A stretch of DNA of 64,000 nucleotides, from assembly GCF_006381105.1 (NCBI RefSeq), contig NZ_VDET01000015.1, positions 1 to 64,000 of the forward strand. Reading direction: 5' to 3'. The DNA is from Flavicella sediminum (GTDB lineage Bacteria > Bacteroidota > Bacteroidia > Flavobacteriales > Flavobacteriaceae). Under the pieces are notes generated by a model, which saw nothing but the letters and a program-made list of their open reading frames with translations, had not been told where the DNA came from and did no database searches. The first letter of the stretch is position 1; each line of letters opens with the position of its first letter. Below are positions 17,918 through 27,752 of the stretch, piece by piece. The translations under genes and the position numbers were made by a program.

Positions 17918-19435
17918 ATGAACAAGAAAGTTATCTTAATGATCTTAGACGGTTGGGGTGTTACTCAAGACCCAAAAGTCTCTGCAGTTTTCAACGCTAA
18001 AACATCTTTTATAGATGGTTTATACGATCAATATCCAAATGCCACTTTACGTACTGACGGTGAACACGTCGGACTTCCTGATGGACAAATGGGAAATTCT
18101 GAAGTTGGCCATATGAATTTAGGAGCTGGTCGAATTGTTTATCAAAATTTAGCACGTATCAACAAGGCTGTTAAAGAAAAAACTTTAGGACAAGAAAAAG
18201 TTTTACTTGACACCTTGAACTATGCCAAAGAAAACAAGAAAGACGTTCATTTACTAGGACTTGTTTCTAACGGAGGTATCCATGCACATATTGATCACTT
18301 AAAAGGATTGTTAGATGTTGCTAAGGAAAATGAAGTGGAAAATGTTTATTTACACGCATTCACAGACGGACGTGATTGTGATCCTAAATCTGCTCCTTAT
18401 TTCTTAAAAGAAGTACAAGACCATATGGATATTTCTACAGGAGAAATAGCATCTGTAACAGGGCGTTATTATGCAATGGATAGAGACAATCGTTGGGAAC
18501 GTGTTAAAGAGGCTTATGATGGTGTTGTAAATGGTATTGGGGTAAAAACTACAGATATCCAAGCTACTATTTCTGAAAACTATGAGGCAGGAATTACGGA
18601 TGAATTTCACAAACCGATTATCCTAACGGATGCTGATGGGACTCCAAAAGCACAAATAAAAGAAGGAGACGTTGTTTTGTTTTTTAACTACCGTACCGAT
18701 AGAGGTCGAGAATTGACAAACGCCTTATCTCAAAATGATTTCCCTGAACACGGAATGAAAAAATTAGATTTATATTACACAACTATTACTTTATACGATG
18801 CTTCGTTTAAAGGAATCAATGTAATTTATAACAACGATAATATTAAAAATACGTTAGGAGAAGTATTGTCTGCCGCAGGAAAAAAACAAATAAGAATTGC
18901 TGAGACAGAAAAATACCCTCACGTAACTTTCTTTTTCTCTGGAGGACAAGAAGAACCTTTTGAAGGAGAATCTCGTATTTTGAGAAATTCACCAAAAGTT
19001 GCTACGTATGATTTAAAGCCTGAAATGAGCGCTTTTGAATTAAAAGATGCTTTGTGTGAAGATTTAAAGAAAGGAGAAGCAGATTTTGTTTGTCTTAATT
19101 TTGCCAATGGAGACATGGTAGGACATACAGGTATGATGGACGCAGCAATTAAAGCTTGTGAAGCTGTTGATGCTTGTGCTAAAGATGTTATTGAAACAGG
19201 ATTAGAAAATGGCTATTCTATCCTATTAATTGCCGATCATGGAAATTGTGAAACAATGATGAATCCAGATGGTTCTCCTCATACGGCACATACAACAAAT
19301 CCGGTTCCATTAATCTTAATTGACAAAGACTTAAAACAAATTAAAGACGGTGTTTTAGGAGATGTTGCTCCAACTATTTTAGAGATGATTGGTGTTGCAC
19401 AACCTGAAGAAATGACGCGTCATTCTTTATTATAA
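17918..19435 (+). CDS. gpmI: 2,3-bisphosphoglycerate-independent phosphoglycerate mutase
   Basis: A 505-residue metal-dependent enzyme that interconverts 3- and 2-phosphoglycerate in glycolysis. The alkaline-phosphatase-fold metal site is seen at LMILDGWG, the catalytic Ser in MGNSEVGHMNLGAGR, the binding loop in FTDGRDCDP, and the second metal cluster in NFANGDMVGHTG and IADHGNCE...PHTAHTTNPVP. Length is standard. The upstream spacer of 125 bases carries a palindrome pair and no exact promoter match. A terminator follows. Confidence 0.98.
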   Translation: MNKKVILMILDGWGVTQDPKVSAVFNAKTSFIDGLYDQYPNATLRTDGEHVGLPDGQMGNSEVGHMNLGAGRIVYQNLARINKAVKEKTLGQEKVLLDTLNYAKENKKDVHLLGLVSNGGIHAHIDHLKGLLDVAKENEVENVYLHAFTDGRDCDPKSAPYFLKEVQDHMDISTGEIASVTGRYYAMDRDNRWERVKEAYDGVVNGIGVKTTDIQATISENYEAGITDEFHKPIILTDADGTPKAQIKEGDVVLFFNYRTDRGRELTNALSQNDFPEHGMKKLDLYYTTITLYDASFKGINVIYNNDNIKNTLGEVLSAAGKKQIRIAETEKYPHVTFFFSGGQEEPFEGESRILRNSPKVATYDLKPEMSAFELKDALCEDLKKGEADFVCLNFANGDMVGHTGMMDAAIKACEAVDACAKDVIETGLENGYSILLIADHGNCETMMNPDGSPHTAHTTNPVPLILIDKDLKQIKDGVLGDVAPTILEMIGVAQPEEMTRHSLL

Positions 19436-19454
19436 TACTAAAAAATATTCCATC

Positions 19455-19488
19455 AAAAAACCTGTAAATCCACTTACAGGTTTTTTTT
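19455..19488 (+). terminator. Terminator of gpmI
   Basis: A 13-bp stem (19455-19467 with 19474-19486), a 6-base loop and a T tract, 20 bases after the stop. Confidence 0.9.
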
Positions 19489-19631
19489 GTATTCTACAGA
19501 AGTATTCTCTATACTTATTACCAAATCTACCCCTTCAAAACTTAGTAGATTGATCAATAAAACTAGTCCTAAAAAAACTATAAAAACCTACGGTCTTTTT
19601 TGTATTTTGTACACTTATAAAAAGCTATCAA

Positions 19632-20039
19632 ATGATTCAAAACAAACATTTAATTATTGCTGTAGATTTTGACGGAACTATTGCAGAAGACAAGTATCCA
19701 AAAATAGGAGAACCCATGCTTTTCGCTTTTGAAACGATGAAAAAACTACAGGAACAGGGCCATCGATTAATTTTGTGGACGGTTAGAAATGGAAAATCAT
19801 TAGACCAAGCAGTTGCTTTTTGTAAAAAAAACGGTGTTGAGTTTTATGCCATAAATAAAAATTACCCCGAAGAAATTCTGGACGACAAGACCTCAAGGAA
19901 AATTGCAGCAGATATATTTATTGACGATAGAAATGTGGGAGGATTTATTGGTTGGGGTAAAATTTATCAACGCTTTTTTACCGACGAATTGGTAGAAAAA
20001 AAGAAATCCAAAGGACTCTTCTCTTTTTTAAAGAAATAA
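19632..20039 (+). CDS. HAD-superfamily hydrolase, BT0820-like
   Basis: A 135-residue protein with the HAD nucleophile motif DFDGT (Asp12 and Asp14), the WTVRNGKSLDQAV segment (motif II position) and a final IFIDDRNVGG (metal-binding Asp pair). It lacks a cap domain, being much shorter than most HAD phosphatases, and resembles the small BT0820 family of Bacteroidota. Phosphatase activity is likely by family, but the substrate is unknown. The short C-terminal tail (ELVEKKKSKGLFSFLKK) is basic. The upstream spacer 19489-19631 has no clear feature. Confidence 0.85.
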   Translation: MIQNKHLIIAVDFDGTIAEDKYPKIGEPMLFAFETMKKLQEQGHRLILWTVRNGKSLDQAVAFCKKNGVEFYAINKNYPEEILDDKTSRKIAADIFIDDRNVGGFIGWGKIYQRFFTDELVEKKKSKGLFSFLKK

Positions 20040-20084
20040 ACTGAAAACATTCGTTTTAACGGATAAACTTGTAAAGATTCTCTC

Positions 20085-20115
20085 TTTCTAATTACTAGAA
20101 TTTAAAGTATCTTTG
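20085..20115 (+). promoter_or_regulatory. Promoter of map
   Basis: TTTC (20085-20088), 19 bases, TATCTTTG (20108-20115) fits the Bacteroidota promoter form, 20 bases before the map start. Confidence 0.65.
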
Positions 20116-20135
20116 CAGTCCTAAAAATACAATTC

Positions 20136-20942
20136 ATGATTACAATTAAAACTTCAGAAGAAATAGAACTAATGCGCGAAAGTGCCCTTATCGTTTCCAA
20201 AACTTTAGGAATGCTTGCCAAGGAAGTGAAGCCTGGCGTAAGTACTTTGCATTTAGATAAACTTGCTGAAGAATGTATTCGTGATCATGGAGCAATACCT
20301 GGGTTCCTTGGACTGTATGATTTCCCAAACACTTTGTGTATGAGTCCAAATGCACAAGTAGTACACGGAATTCCTAACAAAACGCCATTGGTTGATGGAG
20401 ATATTATATCTATTGATTGTGGTGCTTTAAAAAACGGCTTTTATGGCGATCATGCCTACACCTTTGAAGTAGGAGAAGTAGATCCAGAAACAAAAAAATT
20501 ATTAGAGATTACCAAACAAAGTTTGTACGAAGGAATTCGTCAATTCAAAGCTGGGAACAGAGTTGGTGACGTAGGTTTTGCTATTCAAAAATATGCAGAA
20601 GATCATGGATATGGTGTGGTTAGAGAACTTGTTGGTCATGGTTTAGGAAGCGTAATGCATGAAGACCCTGAAATGCCAAACTACGGTAAAAGAGGAAGAG
20701 GTAAAAAATTTGTTGAAGGAATGGTTGTTGCTATAGAACCGATGATTAACATGGGTACAAAAAGCATCAAACAATTAAATGATGGTTGGACCATACTTAC
20801 CAAAGACGGAAAACCTTCTGCTCATTTTGAGCATGATGTAGCCATTGTAAATGGAAAACCTGAACTACTTTCAACTTTTAAATACGTAAACGAAGCCCTT
20901 GGAATAGTGACCAATATAGAAGATGAATTCAGAGCCAAATAA
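20136..20942 (+). CDS. map: Methionine aminopeptidase, type I
   Basis: A 268-residue cytosolic dinuclear metallopeptidase that removes the initiator Met. The pita-bread fold motifs are present: VVHGIPNKTPLVDGDIISIDCGALKNGFYGDHAYTF (two metal-binding Asp), GHGLGSVMHEDPEMPN (His ligand), VVAIEPMIN and AHFEHDVAI (Glu ligands). There is no N-terminal zinc extension, so it is the short bacterial type. The methyltransferase gene follows by 31 bases and is likely in the same unit. Confidence 0.97.
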   Translation: MITIKTSEEIELMRESALIVSKTLGMLAKEVKPGVSTLHLDKLAEECIRDHGAIPGFLGLYDFPNTLCMSPNAQVVHGIPNKTPLVDGDIISIDCGALKNGFYGDHAYTFEVGEVDPETKKLLEITKQSLYEGIRQFKAGNRVGDVGFAIQKYAEDHGYGVVRELVGHGLGSVMHEDPEMPNYGKRGRGKKFVEGMVVAIEPMINMGTKSIKQLNDGWTILTKDGKPSAHFEHDVAIVNGKPELLSTFKYVNEALGIVTNIEDEFRAK

Positions 20943-20973
20943 TTCTCATCTACACTAATTCCTTATCCAAGCT

Positions 20974-21738
20974 ATGAAGCTTTTTAAATTTATTTTAAAT
21001 ACCATTCCTAGACCTCTTTTAATTAAAGGCAGTTATTTGGCTAGGCCGCTTATTAGCTTTTATCTTAAAGGAAATACCTATACGGATCCAATTGATGGGA
21101 AAAGCTTTCGGAAATTTTTACCCTATGGCTACGAAAACCAACGTGAAAATGTTTTAGCACCGGGGAGTTTATCTTTAGAACGACACCGTTTGCTATGGTT
21201 GTATCTTCAAAGAAAAACAGACTTTTTCTCAAAACCTTTAAAAGTATTGCACGTTGCTCCTGAGCAGTGTTTTTACAAACTATTTAGAAATCAAAAAAAT
21301 TTAGACTATACAACAACCGATTTGTATTCGCCATTGGCAGATGTAAAAGCGGATATTTGTGATTTGCCTTTTGAAGACAATTCTTATGACCTCATTTTTT
21401 GCAACCATGTTTTAGAGCATATAGAAGATGACACAAAGGCTATGAAAGAATTGTATCGTGTATTAAAAAAAGGAGGAACCGGTATCTTTCAAATACCACA
21501 AGATTTATCTCGTAAAGAAACTTATGAAGATTTTTCGATAACAACACCTGAGGCACGTAAAATACACTTCGGACAATACGATCATGTTAGAGTATATGGC
21601 CAAGATTATTTTAACAAACTAAGAACCATAGGATTCGACGTTTTAGAACTAGCTTGCTTGGACATAAGCACTGCATCCGAAGTAAACAGCTTCTGCTTGT
21701 CAAAAGAAGAAATATTACCCGTTTGTAGAAAATTGTAA
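20974..21738 (+). CDS. Class I SAM-dependent methyltransferase
   Basis: A 254-residue protein. The Methyltransf_11-type fold is visible: LKVLHVAPEQCFYKLFRN (motif I region, with the usual GxGxG replaced by APEQC), TTDLYSP, KADICDLPFEDNSYDLIFCNHVLEHIEDD and ELYRVLKKGGTGIFQIPQD. The N-terminal 80 residues (FLPYGYENQRENVLAPGSLSLERHRLLWLYL) are a conserved lead-in. The substrate is unknown. It sits 31 bases after map and converges with the gene at 21750. Confidence 0.85.
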   Translation: MKLFKFILNTIPRPLLIKGSYLARPLISFYLKGNTYTDPIDGKSFRKFLPYGYENQRENVLAPGSLSLERHRLLWLYLQRKTDFFSKPLKVLHVAPEQCFYKLFRNQKNLDYTTTDLYSPLADVKADICDLPFEDNSYDLIFCNHVLEHIEDDTKAMKELYRVLKKGGTGIFQIPQDLSRKETYEDFSITTPEARKIHFGQYDHVRVYGQDYFNKLRTIGFDVLELACLDISTASEVNSFCLSKEEILPVCRKL

Positions 21739-21749
21739 TCTTTCAGGTA

Positions 21750-23027
21750 TTATTGCTGTTTTTTCAAAAATTTCTCTAAGCTTTCCAAAGTTTCTTCATC
21801 TTTCGTAATTTGACCAGCTTCATTTATAAAATGGTATTTTGATGGTCCCACTTTCTCTAAAATAGCTGTACCAACATAATCCCCATTTTTATTCAACAAT
21901 GGTTTTGTTTCAATTCCTTTTTCATTGATCCATACTTGCTGACCGTCACCTTTTATTGCTTCCGAAAACCCATTGCTAAAAGTACCTATGTTTGTATATT
22001 GACTTGCTAAAAGAATATTCCCACCAGAGGATATATAAGCGTAAATAGAACCCGTTTCCGTATAGAAAACTGAAAAACCTTTAAGATCTCCACCAAAATT
22101 CAAATAATCCTTTTCTATTTTTATTTGATTGTCATCATTGAATTTTTTGATTACTTTTTTATCCTTCCAGTATTTAAAATGTCTTTCTAAAAAAGGCGTT
22201 GGTAATAAGCTATTTGTTTCTAAATTATAAACCGCAACTTTCGTAGCATTATTCGGATAACAGACCAAATAGTGGTTGTCTCTTGGAAGCATAACTTGAC
22301 CGTAATGTGTAGATAGTGAATTGAATTGCGCAACGGGTGGAATTGTAATTTCCTTCAAGCTTGTAGTATTCAACACTTTGATACTTGTCGGCTGCCCCTT
22401 CACGCCTTCCATCAAAACAATATATCCATCAAAATGCGAGAAATTAGCGTAAGCTCCAGGAGCAATTAATTCTTTTCCATCCACCGTAATGACTCCATAA
22501 TTTCCTGTGGGACTTTTAAAAACAGCAACACCATTTTTATCAAGTTTATAAATAGTATCCGCAGATACAATCAAAGCGTCCGCTTTTTCTTGCCATACAT
22601 TTTTTAAAGAATCCAATCGCTGTTGCTTTTTAAGAGCAAACATTGCAATTTCTCTTTCTTTTCTATCTTGTTCTTTTTGAAGTTCTATTTGTTCTTCCAA
22701 ATCAACATACAAATACAAAACTTGACTATACGATTCAGAAGTTTTGTCCTTTTCTAATTCAAAATATTTTTTCGCATGTGTTTTCGATTTTTCAAAATCT
22801 TTCAATTTATAATAAATCATTGTCCCAAGTTCTTCAACCTTAGCCGTTGTTTCAGCACCTAATAGTTTTTGTGCTTTGTCAAAATATCCAAGCGCCTGAT
22901 CCAACATATCAATATTCAACTTTTCTTCTGCCTTTATTAAATAAATACCCGCAATTTCGGTATTAGATTGGGCAAATGTTTGGTTTGAAAAAGCTAGGAA
23001 AACAACAAGAAATAGAATTTTCTTCAT
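21750..23027 (-). CDS. Secreted protein with helical N-terminus and WG-type repeats, unknown function
   Basis: A 425-residue protein starting MKKILFLVVFLAFSNQTFAQ, a clear signal peptide. I chose this Met rather than the one 11 codons upstream. Residues about 20-110 look like short TPR-type helices (LDQALGYFDKAQKLL). A charged helix at about 115-160 (EQDRKEREIAMFALKKQQRL) is followed by a beta-rich part with WG-like units (GNYGVITVDGKEL). It is probably periplasmic or at the surface. No partner or reaction can be assigned. Confidence 0.7.
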   Translation of the reverse strand: MKKILFLVVFLAFSNQTFAQSNTEIAGIYLIKAEEKLNIDMLDQALGYFDKAQKLLGAETTAKVEELGTMIYYKLKDFEKSKTHAKKYFELEKDKTSESYSQVLYLYVDLEEQIELQKEQDRKEREIAMFALKKQQRLDSLKNVWQEKADALIVSADTIYKLDKNGVAVFKSPTGNYGVITVDGKELIAPGAYANFSHFDGYIVLMEGVKGQPTSIKVLNTTSLKEITIPPVAQFNSLSTHYGQVMLPRDNHYLVCYPNNATKVAVYNLETNSLLPTPFLERHFKYWKDKKVIKKFNDDNQIKIEKDYLNFGGDLKGFSVFYTETGSIYAYISSGGNILLASQYTNIGTFSNGFSEAIKGDGQQVWINEKGIETKPLLNKNGDYVGTAILEKVGPSKYHFINEAGQITKDEETLESLEKFLKKQQ

Positions 23028-23090
23028 AATAGTATGGTGTGGTTTGTCAATAAATTGCAAGATAGTAATTTTTTAAAAAAAGGACAGCGC

Positions 23091-24104
23091 TTAAAGGAGA
23101 GAACTAGACAAACTATCGGACAGATATTCTTTCACCTCCCCTTTCTTATCTACATAAATTAAAAACACCTTTAATTCAGGGTGAGCTTTTAGAAAATCCA
23201 ACGTTTTTTTATAGCCCATTGCCATGAATGTAGTAGCATAACCATCTACATCAGCACAATCTAAAGAAGAAATAACGGTTGCACTTAACAAATCTCGTTT
23301 GGCCGTAAAACCCGTTTTAGTATCAATTGTATGCACATACTTCTCACCTGTTAAAGAATCTATTTTGAATTTTCGATAATTTCCTGAGGTTGCCATACTC
23401 TCATTTTTTAAAGATAGTATTTTTTGAATTCCTCTAGATCCATCAAAATTTGGTTGTTCCACTCCAACTCTCCAATCTATATGTTCACTATTTTTCCCTC
23501 TAGCTCTAACTTCTCCACCTATCTCCACCAAATAATTCTCTACAGATTTCATTTCAAAAAAACGTCCAACAACATCGACACCAAAACCTTTGGCAATGGC
23601 ATTAAAATCAAAATAGCTTTCAGGAAATTTTTTATAAACTATATCCTCTGAAATAGATACCTTATCAAAGCCAACATATTTCAATAAATTTTTAATTTTT
23701 AGAGAATCTAATTTTTCTACATTTTTATTTGGACCAAAACCCCAAGCATTCACCAAAATGCCAATAGTTGGATCAAATACCCCATCGGTCTCCTTATATA
23801 TTCTATGCGCTTTTCCGAAAACTTCTTTAAACAAAGTATCTACTTTTGTATTCAATTCATTTTTGTTAATTCTAGATATATCGGAATTTGGGATATAAGT
23901 TGATAAGGATTTGTTTACCAAATAAAACAAACTATCTAGCTGTTTTGAGCTTACTTTTTCCTCAAAAGAAACATAAGTTATGTGAAATGTAGTTCCGAAA
24001 ACATTACCTGACAAATTGTATTTGTTTGGCTCGGTTTTTGAGCAAGAAATAACAACGAAAACAAATAAAAAACAAATTGTTAAATACTCTAAAGTTCTAA
24101 CCAT
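23091..24104 (-). CDS. apbE: FAD:protein FMN transferase (ApbE), lipoprotein
   Basis: A 337-residue protein from ATG 24104; a TTG four codons upstream is also in frame. It starts with a signal and lipobox (VVISC, Cys21), so it acts at the outer face of the inner membrane. The family core is seen: FGTTFHITYV, FNAIAKGFGVDVVGRFF, YLVEIGGEVRARG and the metal/FAD site near DGYATTFMAMG. ApbE moves FMN from FAD to a Thr on target proteins, in particular NqrB and NqrC. Those genes lie about 5 kb downstream in this window, so they are the natural targets. It is divergent from the OmpA gene at 24218. Confidence 0.93.
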   Translation of the reverse strand: MVRTLEYLTICFLFVFVVISCSKTEPNKYNLSGNVFGTTFHITYVSFEEKVSSKQLDSLFYLVNKSLSTYIPNSDISRINKNELNTKVDTLFKEVFGKAHRIYKETDGVFDPTIGILVNAWGFGPNKNVEKLDSLKIKNLLKYVGFDKVSISEDIVYKKFPESYFDFNAIAKGFGVDVVGRFFEMKSVENYLVEIGGEVRARGKNSEHIDWRVGVEQPNFDGSRGIQKILSLKNESMATSGNYRKFKIDSLTGEKYVHTIDTKTGFTAKRDLLSATVISSLDCADVDGYATTFMAMGYKKTLDFLKAHPELKVFLIYVDKKGEVKEYLSDSLSSSLL

Positions 24105-24158
24105 AATCAATATCAATAATTTAGTTCGTAAAATTCGGCAAAATTCATATAGATATAG

Positions 24159-24189
24159 GTTGAATATGAAAGATTATTTAATATATTTG
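24159..24189 (+). promoter_or_regulatory. Promoter of the OmpA lipoprotein gene
   Basis: GTTG (24159-24162), 19 bases, TATATTTG (24182-24189), 29 bases before the start. It is a close match to the Bacteroidota consensus. Confidence 0.65.
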
Positions 24190-24217
24190 TACAAAATTAA
24201 ATCATTTTTTTAACATC

Positions 24218-25060
24218 ATGAAAAAACTAATTGCACTATTTTCAGTTTCAGCTTTATTATTAACCTCTTGTGTTTCTAAAAAACAATTTACTGAATTACA
24301 AAACGAAAACTCTAAAAATCTTCAAGAGTTGGCTGCGGCTAAATCAAATTTATCTTCAACTGCTTCTTCTTTAGACAAAGAGCAAAATAAAGTTAGTTCT
24401 TTAGAAGACAAAATCAAGTACTTATTAAAAGGTAATGAAAAAACTTTAGAGTTTGTTGATAATTTAACTGTGCTTTCTAAATCAGCTAATGAAAATGTTA
24501 AAGCTACTTTAACGCAATTGAGTCAAAAAGATGAATACATCAAACAAATTCAAGCTTTAAATTCTAAAAGAGATTCTATCAATTTAGCTGTTGCATTCAA
24601 CTTGAAAAAAGTTTTAAACAACGGATTAAACGACGAAGATATTCAAGTTAACATTGAAAAAACAGTTGTTTACATCTCTATCGCTGACAAATTATTATTC
24701 AACAGCGGTTCTTTCAGAGTATCAAACAGAGCAAACGCTATCTTAAAGAAAGTTGCTGATGTAATCAATGCACAACCAGAAATGGATGTAATTGTTGAAG
24801 GACATACAGATTCTAAAACTATCAAAACTGACATTTTAGATGACAACTGGGATTTATCTGTAAAAAGAGCTACTTCTATTGTAAGAGAATTACAACACAA
24901 ATTAGATGTTGACCCATCTAGATTAGTTGCTGCTGGTAGATCATCTTACCAACCATTGGTTGCTAATGATAGCCCTGCTAACATGGCTAAAAACAGAAGA
25001 ACAAAAATTATTATCATGCCTAAATTAGATCAATTCTTTGATTTATTAGACAACAAATAA
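24218..25060 (+). CDS. OmpA family lipoprotein
   Basis: A 280-residue envelope protein. Lipobox LLTSC (Cys18), then a coiled-coil region (about 22-130) rich in Glu, Lys, Ser and Leu. The C-terminal OmpA domain (about 145-265) has the peptidoglycan-binding features VIVEGHTDS and LDDNWDLSVKRATSIVREL, then GRSSYQPLVANDSPANMAKNRRTKIIIMP. It probably links the outer membrane to peptidoglycan. A coil-plus-OmpA lipoprotein is common in flavobacteria. The codon and base pattern are even and consistent with high expression. A strong terminator follows. Confidence 0.93.
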   Translation: MKKLIALFSVSALLLTSCVSKKQFTELQNENSKNLQELAAAKSNLSSTASSLDKEQNKVSSLEDKIKYLLKGNEKTLEFVDNLTVLSKSANENVKATLTQLSQKDEYIKQIQALNSKRDSINLAVAFNLKKVLNNGLNDEDIQVNIEKTVVYISIADKLLFNSGSFRVSNRANAILKKVADVINAQPEMDVIVEGHTDSKTIKTDILDDNWDLSVKRATSIVRELQHKLDVDPSRLVAAGRSSYQPLVANDSPANMAKNRRTKIIIMPKLDQFFDLLDNK

Positions 25061-25080
25061 TAGTTACTATATTTTATAAA

Positions 25081-25111
25081 AAGGCTCTACATAATGTAGA
25101 GCCTTTTTTTT
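25081..25111 (+). terminator. Terminator of the OmpA lipoprotein gene
   Basis: Stem GGCTCTACA (25083-25091) with TGTAGAGCC (25095-25103), a 3-base loop and eight T. Flanking A-T pairs extend the stem. Confidence 0.9.
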
Positions 25112-25232
25112 GCTTGAATTTGAACTAAACCTAAGCTATTAGAATTTCTAAAGTCTCGCTACATTCAAAAAATCATTCATTATAATTTAACTACCTTAAG
25201 CAATCATTATTATAACTAACAAATCAAAGAGC

Positions 25233-25556
25233 ATGAAAAAAGGAATGACAAAGGTTAGCGTATTCTACCCAAATGGAGAAAGTAAAAAATTTGATATGGA
25301 TTATTACTGCAACACCCATTTAAAATTGGTAAGATCTCTATTAGGAGACGCTCTAAAGGGAGCAACGGCAGAACGAGGAATCGGTGGACCTACACCGGGT
25401 TCAGAAGCTACTTACGTCGCTATGGGGAATATGTATTTTGATTCTGTTGAAGATTTCGGAAATGCATTTGGACCCAATGCCGAAATAATTATGGGAAACC
25501 TCCCCAATTTTACCAATATAGAACCCGTTGTTCAAGTAAGTGAAGTATTGATTTAA
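25233..25556 (+). CDS. EthD family protein (dimeric alpha-beta barrel)
   Basis: A 107-residue protein. The form MTKVSVFYPNG...FDMDYYCNTHLKLVRSLLG...PVVQVSEVLI fits the small EthD family of about 100 residues, named for a gene in ethyl tert-butyl ether breakdown. The biochemical role is mostly unknown. An alternative start is Met5. It lies 33 bases before the ATPase gene and is probably cotranscribed with it. Confidence 0.8.
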   Translation: MKKGMTKVSVFYPNGESKKFDMDYYCNTHLKLVRSLLGDALKGATAERGIGGPTPGSEATYVAMGNMYFDSVEDFGNAFGPNAEIIMGNLPNFTNIEPVVQVSEVLI

Positions 25557-25589
25557 CCACATAAGTTTCCAAAAATAAATTCATACTAG

Positions 25590-26381
25590 ATGCCTTACCT
25601 GTCTAAAATACATCTACACACAGAAAGAAGACATCCCTATCCATTTGATGTACCCGCAATAAAACACGCAAAACATATCGACGTCTCCAACAAAATAACA
25701 TTTTTAATTGGAGAAAATGGATGTGGAAAATCGACACTCTTAGAGACTGTTGCCTGTCGCTTACAACTTCCACATATGGATGGTGTCGGTTATGGAAAAA
25801 AATGTTTTGATGCAGCAAAAAGCCTATTGCCTTATTTAGATTTAGAATGGTCAATTGAACGTTCAGTAGGCTTCTTTTTTAGATCTGAAGATTTTGGAGA
25901 TTACCTTAACAGCGTACATCGATTAGACATGAATTTACAAAATCAAATGGGATTAGACGATCATGATGTACCCAGGCATATCATTCAACAAATGAAAGAT
26001 AGTGCCAATTACCAACTACATCAAGTACGTAAAAACTATGGACAAGAATTAGATACCTTTTCTCATGGAGAGGCTTATATGCACATCATGAATGAAATGG
26101 TCAACCAAAGAGGTATTTATCTGTTAGATGAACCCGAAGCTTCCTTGTCTCCTTCAAAACAACAGGCATTTATATATTTCTTGCAAAATCACTTACGCTT
26201 GTACAATTCACAATTTATAATTGCAACGCACTCACCAATGCTAATGGCTTATCCCGATGCAACATTATACGAAATAACTAATAAAGAGATGAAAAAGACT
26301 TCACTAGAAGAGACTGATCATTATACAATTACTAAATCATTCTTAAACAGTCCTGAATCGTATTTGCGACATTTAAAATAA
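25590..26381 (+). CDS. ABC-type ATPase (AAA_21/SMC-like, single domain)
   Basis: A 263-residue soluble ATPase without transmembrane segments. Walker A is GENGCGKST, a signature-like FSHGEAY occurs at about residue 156, Walker B is GIYLLDEPEASL and the switch His is in IIATHSPML. The fold resembles the small AAA family proteins related to Rad50/SMC heads and the OLD group, not transporter ATPases. No nuclease gene is next to it, so a defence role is not supported. The substrate is unknown. It is shared by many Bacteroidota. Confidence 0.85.
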   Translation: MPYLSKIHLHTERRHPYPFDVPAIKHAKHIDVSNKITFLIGENGCGKSTLLETVACRLQLPHMDGVGYGKKCFDAAKSLLPYLDLEWSIERSVGFFFRSEDFGDYLNSVHRLDMNLQNQMGLDDHDVPRHIIQQMKDSANYQLHQVRKNYGQELDTFSHGEAYMHIMNEMVNQRGIYLLDEPEASLSPSKQQAFIYFLQNHLRLYNSQFIIATHSPMLMAYPDATLYEITNKEMKKTSLEETDHYTITKSFLNSPESYLRHLK

Positions 26382-26397
26382 TATTCAACAACAAAAA

Positions 26398-26421
26398 ATC
26401 CCGACACTTAAGTATCGGGAT
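26398..26421. terminator. Bidirectional terminator between the ATPase gene and nqrF
   Basis: Stem ATCCCGA (26398-26404) pairs with TCGGGAT (26415-26421), plus an inner ACTTAAGT palindrome. It has A-runs before and T-runs after, so it can stop transcripts from both converging sides. Confidence 0.85.
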
Positions 26422-26446
26422 TTTTTATAGTTAATTAATTTGAAGC

Positions 26447-27733
26447 TTATCCTCCAAAGTCATCAAAACGAACATTTTCTGGTGGTACACCAAAATCGTC
26501 ACACATTTTAACAACTGCTTGGTTCATCATTGGCGGTCCACAGAAATAGAATTCTATATCTTCAGGAGTGTCATGATGATTTAAATAATTATCAATTAAT
26601 GACTGGTGTACAAATCCTACGAATCCATCACCTTCATCATCCATATCTTTTTTCACTTTCCAATTGTCTTCTTCCAAAGGTTCAGATAGTACCAAGTGCA
26701 TTTTAAAGTTCGGGAATTCTTTCTCCAAAGCTTCGAAATAATGCAAGTAGAACAATTCACGTTTAGAACGTCCACCATACCAGTACGATACTTTACGTCC
26801 CGTTTTCATTGTATGGAATAATTCATATAAGTGAGAACGCATAGGTGCCATTCCGGCTCCACCACCCACATATACCATTTCAGCATCTGAGTCATTGATA
26901 AAGAATTCACCATAAGGCCCAGAAATTGTAACCTCATCACCTACTTTACAATTGAAAATATAAGAAGAAGCAATTCCTGGATTTACATCCATCCAACCAC
27001 CTTTCACTCTATCAAAAGGAGGACATGCTACACGTACATTCAACATAATATTACGTCCTTCTGCAGGGTAAGAAGCCATAGAATAAGCTCTTTCTACCGT
27101 TTCAGGATTCTTCATAACCATTGGCCATAATCCAAATTTATCCCATTCTGCTTGGAATTTGTTAGGCTCACCAGGATGATCTTGTGGATGTGCACTAATA
27201 TCCATGTCAGAATACTTTACTTCACATGGAGGTATTTCAATTTGAATATATCCACCCGCTTTGTAATTCATATCCTCAGGAATTTCAACAACGAACTCTT
27301 TAATAAAAGAAGCCACATTGTAGTTAGAAACTACCTTTGCTTTCCATTTCTTAATTCCAAATATTTCTTCTGGAATAGAAATTTCCATATCATTTTTAAC
27401 TTTTACCTGACACCCTAAACGAGCTCCTGCAGCCAATTCTTTACGTGTAAAGTGAGGCGTTTCCGTAGGTAAAGCTTCTCCTCCTCCAGAGTGAACATGA
27501 CATTCACATTGGATACAAGTTCCACCTCCACCACAGGCAGATGGCAAAAATATTTTTTCATTTCCTAAAGTTCCTAACAAAGAACTTCCTGTTTCAACTT
27601 CAATAGTTTTCTCTCCGTTGATTGTAATTTTAACTTTCCCAGAAGGAAGTAATTTTGCCTTCGCAACCAATAAAACGGCTGTTAAGATCAAAATCAATAT
27701 TAAAAATACAACGATACTTGTTATAATAGTCAT
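26447..27733 (-). CDS. nqrF: Na+-NQR subunit F (NADH:quinone reductase)
   Basis: A 428-residue input subunit. It starts with one membrane helix ([17 protein letters not shown]). A [2Fe-2S] ferredoxin domain follows with the [10 protein letters not shown] cluster and a fourth Cys in GARLGCQV. The FAD domain shows RAYSMASYP, and the NADH-binding domain shows [16 protein letters not shown] and [11 protein letters not shown]. It takes electrons from NADH and passes them to NqrB. It is the last gene of nqrABCDEF, 19 bases after nqrE, and ends at a shared terminator. Confidence 0.98.
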   Translation of the reverse strand: MTIITSIVVFLILILILTAVLLVAKAKLLPSGKVKITINGEKTIEVETGSSLLGTLGNEKIFLPSACGGGGTCIQCECHVHSGGGEALPTETPHFTRKELAAGARLGCQVKVKNDMEISIPEEIFGIKKWKAKVVSNYNVASFIKEFVVEIPEDMNYKAGGYIQIEIPPCEVKYSDMDISAHPQDHPGEPNKFQAEWDKFGLWPMVMKNPETVERAYSMASYPAEGRNIMLNVRVACPPFDRVKGGWMDVNPGIASSYIFNCKVGDEVTISGPYGEFFINDSDAEMVYVGGGAGMAPMRSHLYELFHTMKTGRKVSYWYGGRSKRELFYLHYFEALEKEFPNFKMHLVLSEPLEEDNWKVKKDMDDEGDGFVGFVHQSLIDNYLNHHDTPEDIEFYFCGPPMMNQAVVKMCDDFGVPPENVRFDDFGG

Positions 27734-27752
27734 CTATATAATCGTTAGTTGT

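Noticed and set aside
25590-26381. Single ATPase as part of a phage defence system
   Set aside because: No nuclease, TOPRIM domain or effector neighbour is seen; both flanks are housekeeping-like genes.
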